Program-made: the position numbers and the translations under genes
Notes under the pieces: generated by a model
Told to the model about the DNA's origin: nothing
The model's database searches: none
The model's input: the letters and a program-made list of their open reading frames with translations, nothing else
Assembly (NCBI GenBank): GCA_003233345.1
Contig: QILK01000247.1
Coordinates: 1-44,634, forward strand
Direction: 5' to 3'
DNA length: 44,634 nucleotides
Source: Gammaproteobacteria bacterium
GTDB lineage: Bacteria; Pseudomonadota; Gammaproteobacteria; SZUA-21
Shown here: piece after piece, positions 28,627 through 36,083 of the stretch
How the letters are laid out: each line of letters starts with the position of its first letter
Numbering within the stretch: the stretch's first letter is position 1

Positions 28627-29205
28627 CTATTGTAATTTATCATCTGACACTGATGTTTTTTCCTGTTGCCCCTTGTATAGACTTCTAAGGTCTTCTGCAT
28701 AAGTTCTAATAACCGTACATAATTTATTCATACGTTTTTGCCAATCAAATGTAATCGCTTGCCTCTGATCATAATCTATTTCACCAAGAATAACCAAAGG
28801 TTCAAACAGGCAAAGAAAATCATCCATTTTTGTTAGCAATTGCAGAAATTCCATCGACAAATTAGCCGACAGCCGTGCCTTAACGGATAGGGGATTGGAC
28901 ATCACACCTTCGTCAACTAAACCTATTCTCTCTCTCAGTACTTTAATGCGGTCTAACTCCAGATCAAGTTTTTCACAGTTTTGTGCCAGCTGATTTTTGA
29001 TATCTTTTTCAGCTAACGCTGCCTGCGAATAATTTCCGTGCGCCCGGGAAATAACACTAATGGAAAAGGCATTGTTATCTACCTGTTGAAAATTACGCCT
29101 ATATACGCGCTGCGCCTGTTCACTATACAATATGACTTCACGCTCTATAACCGGACGGCTGGATTTCGATTCTTCATATTGCTTGTCGACTGTATCATCT
29201 GTCAC
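28627..29205 (-). CDS. Hypothetical cytoplasmic helical protein
   Basis: 192 residues from GTG 29205, chosen because a perfect AGGAGG precedes it by six bases. A longer frame from TTG 29259 would add 18 residues but has no ribosome-binding site. It is predicted soluble, helical and acidic to neutral, with a C-terminal half reading MEFLQLLTKMDDFLCLFEPL and YDQRQAITFDWQKRMNKL. I considered the AcaB/DUF1845 regulator family because of the helical pattern, but cannot support it. It is probably in one unit with the hydrolase downstream. Confidence 0.55.
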   Translation of the reverse strand: MTDDTVDKQYEESKSSRPVIEREVILYSEQAQRVYRRNFQQVDNNAFSISVISRAHGNYSQAALAEKDIKNQLAQNCEKLDLELDRIKVLRERIGLVDEGVMSNPLSVKARLSANLSMEFLQLLTKMDDFLCLFEPLVILGEIDYDQRQAITFDWQKRMNKLCTVIRTYAEDLRSLYKGQQEKTSVSDDKLQ

Positions 29206-29342
29206 TAGTATCCTCCTGGACAAAATTTTTTTGAATAACCTAACTATGACAGCAAACAAGTAACCAAGGATGGAATAATCTATTTGAATAGCTAAGCAGA
29301 AGAATGAAAGTTGATGAATATTATTATTGCTATAATGAGCAT

Positions 29343-29375
29343 AAAAAAAGGCATCATGGCAAACGCCATAATACC
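29343..29375 (-). terminator. Rho-independent terminator of the soxY pair
   Basis: On the minus strand GGTATTATGGC pairs with GCCATGATGCC (two G-U pairs) around a four-base loop, followed by seven T. It starts 25 bases after the stop codon of the second soxY (29400). This closes the soxY transcription unit. Confidence 0.85.
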
Positions 29376-29399
29376 TTTATTTAGTTTACTGGGACAAGG

Positions 29400-29867
29400 C
29401 TATCCGCCACAGCCACCAATGGTAATTTTCACTTTCTTTTTAACACTATAAAACTGTCCATCTGCTTTAACCAATGCCGTTAGGTAACCGGTTTTCGCCA
29501 TTTTGATGCTGTTTTTGATCAGGGGTATTTTCCCGTTCGGAACGGAGAAGCTCGCGACCAATGGGCGGGGATTGCTTTCAGCGATTAACATCACCTGTTC
29601 TATATTTTTTAGCTTGGACTTTAACCGAACTGAGACTTGATCACCGCCTTCGGCAATATTGGGTGCCCATAATACCAATTCGCCGTCTTTAGCTGTTTTA
29701 ATTTCAGCACCACCGGTGATGGTTTTAACAACCACCTTAAGATCCTTCTCTTGAAATAATTTACCCATTGATTCCGCGTGACTGGCCACCGGCAGAATCA
29801 TCAGCAAAACAACTACAAGGCTTGATATCAGTGTATTTAACGATAATTTTTCTGTTGCTAATTTCAT
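29400..29867 (-). CDS. soxY: SoxY-type sulfur carrier protein (GGCGG-terminal)
   Basis: 155 residues with a Sec-type signal peptide (1-31, ending ASHA) and the SoxY Ig-like domain: LWAPNIAEGGDQVSVRLKS, ESNPRPLVASFSV, then KVKITIGGCGG as the exact C terminus. Cys153 of GGCGG is the swinging-arm residue that carries sulfur intermediates in the periplasmic Sox thiosulfate-oxidation system. SoxY normally works as a SoxYZ heterodimer, and no soxZ is seen here. GGAG precedes the ATG. It lies 23 bases after another SoxY gene in the same unit and is closed by a terminator. Most SoxY proteins that I know carry a Tat signal; no twin arginine is present here. Confidence 0.9.
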   Translation of the reverse strand: MKLATEKLSLNTLISSLVVVLLMILPVASHAESMGKLFQEKDLKVVVKTITGGAEIKTAKDGELVLWAPNIAEGGDQVSVRLKSKLKNIEQVMLIAESNPRPLVASFSVPNGKIPLIKNSIKMAKTGYLTALVKADGQFYSVKKKVKITIGGCGG

Positions 29868-29890
29868 ATTATTTCTCCGCTTTTATTCAG

Positions 29891-30412
29891 TTATTTTTTG
29901 CCTTTTATTTTGTCACTTGCACTCGACACTTCGACCGGCTTATCAGGCGCTGCGCCGCCGCCGCAACCACCGATGGTTACTTTTACTAATTGCTTGGCAC
30001 TATAATATTTACCATCGGCCTTGACGATCGCTATCACGTTGGAATTTTTGCCGACTTTTATTCGACTTCGAATAACAGGTGCTGCCTGTTTAGAAATCGC
30101 GTAACTGGCCACAAGCGGGTAGTGATTAGTGTCGGAAAACAACATTATTTTCTCAACGTTCTTAAGTGAAGACTTTACACGGACACCAACTTCGCTACCG
30201 TTTTCAGCTATCCGCGGCGCGATTATTGTTACCTTGTCAGACACGACGACATTGGCGTTATCAGTGCTCTTGCTGATCACTTTTTTTAGATCTTTTTCAC
30301 TAAACAGACTTTTGTCAAATTGTGCAAATCCGCTTAACGGTAACAACAGACCCAATAATAAAATCAGACCCAAAGCGGATAACGATTGCTGGCGATTACG
30401 AATTACATTCAT
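29891..30412 (-). CDS. soxY: SoxY-type protein with extension after the GGCGG arm
   Basis: 173 residues from ATG 30412, preceded by GGGAGA; a longer frame from 30439 would begin at the predicted transcription start. The signal peptide ends in SGFA. The domain matches its neighbour: IIAPRIAENGSEVGVRVKSS, YPLVASYAIS, VKVTIGGCGG. The reactive-arm motif is intact (Cys150) but 21 further residues follow (GAAPDKPVEVSSASDKIKGK and a final K), whereas GGCGG is normally the very C terminus. The reading frame is clean, so this is not an obvious sequence error. It may be a modified carrier, a partner for the other SoxY in place of SoxZ, or a precursor trimmed after export. It is first gene of the unit behind the sigma-54-like promoter. 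Confidence 0.85.
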   Translation of the reverse strand: MNVIRNRQQSLSALGLILLLGLLLPLSGFAQFDKSLFSEKDLKKVISKSTDNANVVVSDKVTIIAPRIAENGSEVGVRVKSSLKNVEKIMLFSDTNHYPLVASYAISKQAAPVIRSRIKVGKNSNVIAIVKADGKYYSAKQLVKVTIGGCGGGAAPDKPVEVSSASDKIKGKK

Positions 30413-30449
30413 TTTGTTTCTCCCGTTGTGATGACTCACTATTACTATC

Positions 30450-30463
30450 GCAATCTATGGGCC
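30450..30463 (-). promoter_or_regulatory. Sigma-54 (-24/-12) promoter of the soxY pair
   Basis: On the minus strand the sequence TGGCCCATAGATTGCG has GG at 30463-30462 and GC at 30451-30450 with exactly ten bases between, as in the consensus TGGCAC-N5-TTGC (one mismatch in the -24 block). Transcription would start near 30438, giving a 26-base leader before the ATG at 30412. The gene for an NtrC-type, sigma-54-activating regulator lies directly upstream. Confidence 0.65.
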
Positions 30464-30537
30464 ACAGCCGGGGAAATTAATTAGAACAAACACTTAGAAC
30501 AATATGGGTAAAAAATTAACAGGGAATTTCTTTGATA

Positions 30538-30556
30538 TTGCAATATGATATTGCAA
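30538..30556. promoter_or_regulatory. Candidate enhancer for the NtrC-type regulator
   Basis: TTGCAATATGATATTGCAA is a perfect 9-1-9 inverted repeat. It is centred about 109 bases upstream of the predicted soxY transcription start and just after the regulator's stop codon. A second, overlapping TTGC-N6-GCAA site lies at 30551-30564. The position and symmetry fit a binding site for a dimeric bacterial enhancer-binding protein. Confidence 0.6.
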
Positions 30557-30567
30557 ATTGGCAATTC

Positions 30568-31923
30568 TTATTTTTGTTCTTCACCTAAATACTGCTGCAA
30601 CTTTCTCCACAAAGTTGACTTGTTGATATTTAACGTTGTCGCGGTTTTTTCACGGTTTTCATTATATTTTTTTAAGACTTTAAGAATATAACGTTTTTCA
30701 AGCTCATCTAAACTAGGGAAGTCTGAGTCAATACCGCCTAATTGCAACGACGCTAGAGGTGAGGGTAATTCTTCCAGGTGTAACTCAGCACTGTCAGCAA
30801 GCGCGATATGCCGTTCGACCGTATTACGTAACTCACGTACGTTACCTGGCCAATCATGGTCGCAAAGTGATTTCATTGATTTTGCATTAAAACCGTTTAT
30901 GTCACGCTGATACTGATGCGCTAACTCTTTGACAAAATACTGGATTAACTCAGGAATATCCTCGCGCCTGTCTCGCAAGGGTGGCAAATTTATTTTTACC
31001 ACATTAAGGCGATGATATAAATCATGCCTAAATTTACCCACCGCAACCATCTGCTCCAGATTACGATTGGTGGCAACGATAAACCTAACATTAATATCAA
31101 TTGGCTTGACACCGCCAACGCGCGTAACTTGCTGCTCCTGTACCACCCGCAATAACTTGGTCTGCATGTTATCAGATATATTACAAATCTCATCGAGAAA
31201 AACAATTCCACCCGAAGCCGCTTCGAGTAATCCTTGCTTAGTGCTATTCGCACCGGTAAAGGCACCTTTTTCGTGTCCAAATAATTCGCTCTCAAGCAAA
31301 GTATCCGTCAATGCACCACAGTCTATAACAATAAACGGTTTATCCGTTGCCTGCCCCTGACCATGTATGGCCCGGGCGGCCAATTCTTTTCCAGTCCCTG
31401 ACTCGCCCTCGATAATGACATTGCAACGGATATCAGCGATTTTATCGATGATCGAATAGACGTCCTGCATTTCTTCACTTTTACCGAGCATTCCATAGCG
31501 TTTTTTTTCATCCTTTAGCTGTCTTTTTAGCAACTTGTTTTCCTGCTTAAGCGCCTTACTTTCCAAGGTACGCTCAATCAGGATCATCAATTCATCCATA
31601 TCAAACGGCTTTTTAATAAAATCTGTCGCCCCGAGGCGCAAAGCCTTAATCGCATTATCAAGCGTGGAATGTGCAGTGATAATTATGACGGGTACCTCAT
31701 CATTTTTTTTACGAACATTTTCCAATAATTCGATACCCGTCATACCGGGCATACGAAAATCAGTCACCACCAGATCAGCGCCAGACGTATTAAAAAACTC
31801 AAGCGCCTGCCGCGGATCGCTAAAAACACGAACCCCAAACGGCGCATCCTCGGCAAAACGCAGCATTAATTCGCCTGCTTTTGGATCATCATCAATAAAA
31901 AGAATTAACGGTACTGCGGGCAT
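30568..31923 (-). CDS. Sigma-54-dependent response regulator, NtrC family
   Basis: 451 residues in the standard three-domain order. The receiver domain (1-125) has the acidic pocket DDD at 11-13, phosphoacceptor Asp55 in VVTDFRMPG and Lys in KKPFD. The AAA+ domain has Walker A EGESGTGKE, the sigma-54 contact loop GAFTGA in FGHEKGAFTGANS, and Walker [10 protein letters not shown]. The C-terminal Fis-type helix-turn-helix includes EKTATTLNINKSTLWRKL. It activates sigma-54 promoters when phosphorylated. Its kinase partner is the gene just upstream (106-base gap), and the soxY pair with a -24/-12 motif is just downstream. A sigma-54 two-component system controlling sox genes is known in Acidithiobacillus (TspS/TspR), which fits this arrangement. 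I infer that it regulates the soxY pair. Confidence 0.95.
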   Translation of the reverse strand: MPAVPLILFIDDDPKAGELMLRFAEDAPFGVRVFSDPRQALEFFNTSGADLVVTDFRMPGMTGIELLENVRKKNDEVPVIIITAHSTLDNAIKALRLGATDFIKKPFDMDELMILIERTLESKALKQENKLLKRQLKDEKKRYGMLGKSEEMQDVYSIIDKIADIRCNVIIEGESGTGKELAARAIHGQGQATDKPFIVIDCGALTDTLLESELFGHEKGAFTGANSTKQGLLEAASGGIVFLDEICNISDNMQTKLLRVVQEQQVTRVGGVKPIDINVRFIVATNRNLEQMVAVGKFRHDLYHRLNVVKINLPPLRDRREDIPELIQYFVKELAHQYQRDINGFNAKSMKSLCDHDWPGNVRELRNTVERHIALADSAELHLEELPSPLASLQLGGIDSDFPSLDELEKRYILKVLKKYNENREKTATTLNINKSTLWRKLQQYLGEEQK

Positions 31924-32029
31924 ATTCCTCTACTTCCACTTGCTTTCTTATTATAGTATCCCGGTTATTCCCGGTAATGCAAGAACACTATCAAATAACA
32001 TAGACGATAGGGCAATCCCAAGTCACGTC

Positions 32030-33928
32030 CTAATCGGGACCACTGGGCAAATGAATACATGCCGTAACACCACGACCTGCGTTATTCTCCAAAACCAGGC
32101 TGCCACTATGATGTTCAATAATGCCTAAACTAATCGACAAGCCTAATCCGGTCCCTTCACCTTCCGCCTTAGTACTAAAAAACGGGTCATAAATCTGATC
32201 CAGCACCTCAGGTTTAATGCCCACGCCCTGGTCGATAACCCAGATAACAATATCCTCTTGCCTTTTTTCAACCTTGATCGTTACTGTCGAGTATTGCTCG
32301 CTTGCCTGTATACCATTGATTAGTAAGTTGACCAATACCTGTTGCAATTGGTTGCGATCGCCGCTAATGGTAATTTCTGACGCGATCGTTATTTCGAGAC
32401 TGACAAGCCGTTCTTTAGACACCTGGCTAACCAACCGAACTGTTTCTTCTACCCAGTCTTTAATTTCAAATTCTACGTATTGTGGTGGCACCTGGCGGGC
32501 AAAATTTAACACGCCCTTGATAATCTCACTGGCACGCTGTCCTTCTTCACGTAATGATTTTATATCGTTAGCTAAGCGCTCATTATTTTCGGGTAATGAC
32601 CTTAGAATCAGCTTTATTAACGACAAAATATTATTCAATGGATTATTAATCTCATGACCAATCCCCGCTGCCATTTGCCCGATGCTCGCGAGCTTGGCAT
32701 TTTGTAACATCATTTTTTGCGCTTTTTCCAAATTATCGGCCATATAATTAAAAGAACTTTCAAGCATCCGAATTTCATCCGCGCCCTTAACCTGTACGCG
32801 TGCTTTTTTGTTGCCGTCCGCATACTCTTTTAGGCTTTTTGACATCATAATCACCGGGCGGGCAATATTTATTGCACCCATTCTTGCCAGGAAAAGGCAA
32901 ACCAGTAACGCAATCGCTGTTAATACAATAATGCCAGCTCGTATTCGTCTAAAGGGTGCGCTAACCTCTTCCAGATTAATACGAATAGCAACTACCCAAC
33001 TCACTAAGCGATTTTTATACGGCTCGTATTCTTTATAAAACGTCCGATAATGACCACCAGCGCTGACAAAATTTCCTTCGGGTTCACTATGAACATATCC
33101 CCATAGCCGGCCGCCATCTACCACGCGTAAGAATATTGGCGGCGATTCGGATTTAGCAAAACGAACCCCTTGCAGATCTTCGTATAACAGCATTCCATTG
33201 CGTTCTTTATCTTCAGGATTTAATTCAGCGACCAATAGCGAGCCGTTATGTGCTTTGGTAGCCAATTCAAAAATGCGATCGATACCCTCACCGCTAAAAC
33301 CAATAACCAAATACCCAAGCCTTTCCTTTTTAGGTTCCAGAGGTACAACAACACTCAACATAGGCGGGCCCCTTGGGTCTTCCCAGTCCCACCTACTTTC
33401 CGGTAACAGCAAAAAACTGACTTCGTTTTTTGGCAGCTCCTCAAGTAGCTTCTGTACCGATTCGTCGCCAGTATCTTCATCAACAAACGGCGAGCTTTCG
33501 ATACCCGCCAACTCACCAATCAGAGTTTGCTTGGACGTAATTTTCACCAGCGTTTTATTGTGCTGACTCAATAGCCGAATGGTTTTCAGGCCAGGCACCA
33601 CTGCACGAAATGACGCAAGAAACTCACTCACTCGCTCGCTTCGCTGATAATGCTGTGCATGCATTTTACCTTTGTTTAAGGATTCCAGTACGCGGTGGTA
33701 TTCCTTCATGTTCCGCGATGAGGCCAGCGAAATAATAACCTTAAGATCGTAATAAATACGCCGGTCTATTTCCGATACGATATTATCTAAATTTTTTGAT
33801 ACCCGATCGGCGACATCCTCTTGATAGCGTTTTTCACTATAGGCGGTGACAGCAAAAACCAGTAACACTAACGGCAACAAAGTCGCCAACGTTACCCACA
33901 AAAATATACTGGTTTTTAATCTCAACAA
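32030..33928 (-). CDS. Membrane sensor histidine kinase
   Basis: 632 residues from a TTG start with GGAG seven bases before it. There is one membrane segment at about 7-27, a periplasmic sensor of roughly 300 residues (Cache-like in size and position), a second membrane segment (GIIVLTAIALLVCLFLARMG), and a HAMP linker (NIARPVIMMSKSLKEYADG). The HisKA domain has phospho-acceptor His425 in GIGHEINNPLNN. The HATPase domain has N box LLINGIQAS, G1 DQGVGI, F box DPFFST and G2 GTGLGLSIS. It phosphorylates the NtrC-type regulator downstream. The ligand of the sensor is unknown; the neighbouring soxY genes suggest a sulfur-compound or redox cue, which is inference. It is divergent from lptM-lysA. 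Confidence 0.95.
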   Translation of the reverse strand: MLRLKTSIFLWVTLATLLPLVLLVFAVTAYSEKRYQEDVADRVSKNLDNIVSEIDRRIYYDLKVIISLASSRNMKEYHRVLESLNKGKMHAQHYQRSERVSEFLASFRAVVPGLKTIRLLSQHNKTLVKITSKQTLIGELAGIESSPFVDEDTGDESVQKLLEELPKNEVSFLLLPESRWDWEDPRGPPMLSVVVPLEPKKERLGYLVIGFSGEGIDRIFELATKAHNGSLLVAELNPEDKERNGMLLYEDLQGVRFAKSESPPIFLRVVDGGRLWGYVHSEPEGNFVSAGGHYRTFYKEYEPYKNRLVSWVVAIRINLEEVSAPFRRIRAGIIVLTAIALLVCLFLARMGAINIARPVIMMSKSLKEYADGNKKARVQVKGADEIRMLESSFNYMADNLEKAQKMMLQNAKLASIGQMAAGIGHEINNPLNNILSLIKLILRSLPENNERLANDIKSLREEGQRASEIIKGVLNFARQVPPQYVEFEIKDWVEETVRLVSQVSKERLVSLEITIASEITISGDRNQLQQVLVNLLINGIQASEQYSTVTIKVEKRQEDIVIWVIDQGVGIKPEVLDQIYDPFFSTKAEGEGTGLGLSISLGIIEHHSGSLVLENNAGRGVTACIHLPSGPD

Positions 33929-34128
33929 AAATCTCCGGCTTTTTTGCTATAAACTGCTTACGGTTGTAAATTTTAAGTTACATTAACAATAGATTAGCCT
34001 GTTTAGTTACGCAAAAAACTCTTTTTTACTAAAAACCGCCATAAACGCCATAAACTTTATTTTTAAACCATAGTATACTCACATGCGGACCGGCTCGTGC
34101 CAATCCCACTACTAGACCGAGGTGAATC

Positions 34129-34308
34129 GTGAAATTTTGTTGGGCAAAATACTGTGTTTGGATATGCATCACTCTATTTGGAATGGCTTCCCTGTTAACA
34201 GCATGCGGTCAAAAGGGACCTCTGTATTTACCTGATAATCCGAAAGACACCAAAGAGGCTAAAAAAGACCAAAAGAAAGATAACGATAAAGATAACAAAA
34301 AGAAGTAG
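34129..34308 (+). CDS. lptM: LptM-type small lipoprotein
   Basis: 59 residues from GTG 34129, preceded by GAGGTG. The signal ends in the lipobox LTAC with Cys26, and the mature protein begins CGQKGPLYLPD, the signature of LptM (formerly YifL). In E. coli LptM helps assembly of the LptD lipopolysaccharide translocon at the outer membrane. The tail is only Lys, Asp and Asn. It lies five bases before lysA, the conserved gammaproteobacterial order lptM-lysA-dapF-DUF484-xerC. Confidence 0.9.
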   Translation: MKFCWAKYCVWICITLFGMASLLTACGQKGPLYLPDNPKDTKEAKKDQKKDNDKDNKKK

Positions 34309-34313
34309 TTCTA

Positions 34314-35576
34314 GTGGATCACTTTAATTACACCAACGGCGAATTATTCGCCGAGCAAGTACCTCTGTCAGCAATAGCCAAAAAACACGGCACACCCTGT
34401 TACGTTTACTCGCGCGCAACAATAGAACGTCACTGGCGGGCTTTTGATAGTGCGTTTAGGAATCTGCAGCACCTGATCTGTTATTCAGTCAAAGCCAATA
34501 GTAATCTAGGTGTGTTAAGTATTTTTTCACAACTTGGGTCAGGCTTTGATATTGTTTCCGGTGGTGAACTAAAACGGGTTCTAGCGGCCGGTGGGGATGC
34601 AAAAAAAGTAGTCTTTTCCGGCGTTGGTAAACGCGCTGATGAAATTGAATATGCAATGCAAACTGGTATCAGATGTTTTAATGTTGAGTCGGAGTCAGAG
34701 CTGGCAAGAATCAATGCCATAGCCATTGCACGGGGCCAAGTCGCACCTGTCTCCATTCGCGTTAATCCGGACGTGGATGCAAATACGCATCCCTATATAT
34801 CAACCGGACTAAAAGAAAATAAATTTGGCGTGGAACAGAGCACTGCGATCAATATGTTTAAAAGCTCACTGCATATGGACGGTATCAACCTGGAAGGAAT
34901 TGATTGCCATATTGGTTCGCAACTGACCGAGCTTAACCCCTTTATCGATGCACTGGACCGTATACTCAACATGGTTGATCAAATTTCTGCACTTGGTATC
35001 GCTATTAAACACATTGATATAGGTGGCGGCCTCGGTATTCGCTACGAAAACGAAACCCCACCAGAACCAGCCGAATATGCACAAGCGATTGCCAAGCACC
35101 TGCGCGGACGCAACCTGGAAATTTTACTAGAACCGGGCAGGGCGATTATGGGCAATGCAGGCGTCTTACTAACAAAAGTGGAATACCTTAAAAGCTCGTC
35201 ACTTAAAAACTTTGCCATTGTCGATGCAGCAATGAATGATCTACTAAGGCCTTCACTCTACAAAGCATGGCAGCGTATTGTACCCATCAGGGAAAATGCC
35301 GACGGCGAGAGCAAAACCTACGATATCGTCGGGCCGATATGCGAAACCGGTGATTTTCTTGGAAAAGATCGTGAGTTAACTTTAAAAGAAGGTGACCTGC
35401 TTGCGATACGCTCATCCGGTGCTTACGGTTCGAGCATGAGTTCTAATTACAATTCCAGACCGCGTGCTGCGGAAGTGATCGTTGACGAAAAACAGATTCA
35501 TCTGGTACGCAGTCGTGAAAGCCACGAAGACCTCTTTCAGGGAGAATCCGTATTACCCAGTACGCCTGTTTCATAA
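34314..35576 (+). CDS. lysA: Diaminopimelate decarboxylase
   Basis: 420 residues, GTG start five bases after lptM. It is a PLP-dependent enzyme that decarboxylates meso-diaminopimelate to lysine, the last step of lysine synthesis. It begins MDHFNYTNGELFAEQVPL, as is typical of gammaproteobacterial LysA. Lys60 in SVKANSN is the PLP Schiff-base residue. HIGSQ, GGGLGIRY and EPGRAIMGNAG line the cofactor site. Cys343 in CETGDF and AYGSSMSSNYNSRPR complete the alternative active-site half used in the dimer. It is full length. A VNTR and two stem-loops separate it from dapF. Confidence 0.97.
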   Translation: MDHFNYTNGELFAEQVPLSAIAKKHGTPCYVYSRATIERHWRAFDSAFRNLQHLICYSVKANSNLGVLSIFSQLGSGFDIVSGGELKRVLAAGGDAKKVVFSGVGKRADEIEYAMQTGIRCFNVESESELARINAIAIARGQVAPVSIRVNPDVDANTHPYISTGLKENKFGVEQSTAINMFKSSLHMDGINLEGIDCHIGSQLTELNPFIDALDRILNMVDQISALGIAIKHIDIGGGLGIRYENETPPEPAEYAQAIAKHLRGRNLEILLEPGRAIMGNAGVLLTKVEYLKSSSLKNFAIVDAAMNDLLRPSLYKAWQRIVPIRENADGESKTYDIVGPICETGDFLGKDRELTLKEGDLLAIRSSGAYGSSMSSNYNSRPRAAEVIVDEKQIHLVRSRESHEDLFQGESVLPSTPVS

Positions 35577-35583
35577 ATGCTTT

Positions 35584-35646
35584 GGATTCAGTGGATTCAG
35601 TGGATTCAGTGGATTCAGTGGATTCAGTGGATTCAGTGGATTCAGT
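35584..35646. repeat. 9-bp tandem repeat, seven copies (VNTR)
   Basis: Seven perfect copies of GGATTCAGT start eight bases after the lysA stop codon. Reading frames through it are open on both strands but carry no recognisable product, so it is treated as non-coding. Perfect copies suggest recent expansion and likely length variation between strains. Confidence 0.97.
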
Positions 35647-35675
35647 GTTATTATCCTTTTCTGCAGCGCCCTTTA

Positions 35676-35756
35676 CATCCGCGAGCCACAAGATTTTTTT
35701 CAGCGCAGACAACTGAGGTTGTAATGACGCTGAAAAAAACTTCTGACTCGCGGATG
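35676..35756. repeat. Stem-loop element 1
   Basis: The outer stem CATCCGCGAG (35676-35685) pairs with CTCGCGGATG (35747-35756). Inside, ACAAGATTTTTTTCAGCG faces CGCTGAAAAAAACTTCTG. A small inner hairpin CAAC-TGAG-GTTG lies at 35710-35721. The T-run comes before the inner hairpin and the A-run after it, unlike an intrinsic terminator. Confidence 0.85.
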
Positions 35757-35807
35757 ACGGGCTTCCATTGAATTCAACAAAAACCTAAAAACCCTTAAAC
35801 CATCAAC

Positions 35808-35838
35808 ATAGCCCGGACTTCGCGCAGCGAATGCCGGG
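35808..35838 (+). repeat. Single REP hairpin
   Basis: It has an ATAG head, then the same stem as the BIMEs at 21.9 and 44.3 kb (CCCGG-AC-TTCGC, loop GCA, GCGAA, CCGGG). One stem base is changed (AATG instead of AACG). No inverted partner lies on the right. The following CTAAATTCAACTAAAATTC resembles the spacer of copy A. Confidence 0.8.
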
Positions 35839-35912
35839 AAAATAACCCGCCTAAATTCAACTAAAATTCCTTATAAAAAATAATAACAATATCAAATTCC
35901 CTGGAAGCCCCT

Positions 35913-35989
35913 CTACGGTCAGTCAGAAGATTTTTTTTCGCGACTGAGCCACGGTGTGGAGTGAAAAAAAAACTTCTGACTGACCGTAG
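35913..35989. repeat. Stem-loop element 2
   Basis: A perfect 17-bp stem is formed by CTACGGTCAGTCAGAAG (35913-35929) and its complement at 35973-35989. A run of eight T faces nine A. An inner hairpin CCAC-GGT-GTGG lies at 35949-35959. It has the same layout as element 1 but a different outer stem sequence. Confidence 0.85.
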
Positions 35990-36083
35990 AAACTAAAAAA
36001 GGATAACAAATCCAAATAACCAAAAATACAACAGCAAACATCCGTAATTTTGTATTGCAAAACATTCTGTTACTCTAGTCACC

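Larger units (their letters stand above)
35577..36083. other. Repeat-filled gap between lysA and dapF
   Basis: 507 bases without a gene. In order it holds a 9-bp tandem array, a first stem-loop element, a single REP hairpin, a second related stem-loop element, and an AT-rich stretch before dapF. TTGTAT at 36050-36055 with TACTCT at 36072-36077 (spacer 16) is a possible dapF promoter. Confidence 0.7.

Noticed and set aside
31535-32128. Plus-strand frame of 197 codons across the response regulator and kinase ends
   Set aside because: It is antisense to two strongly supported genes and has no family resemblance.
35584-35646. CRISPR-like array
   Set aside because: Units are 9 bp and contiguous without spacers, and there is no cas gene.
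35577-35771. Frames through the 9-bp repeat giving repeated Ile-Gln-Trp or Ser-Gly-Phe
   Set aside because: A 9-bp repeat is open in many frames by chance. It has no start context, and the frames continue into the stem-loop.
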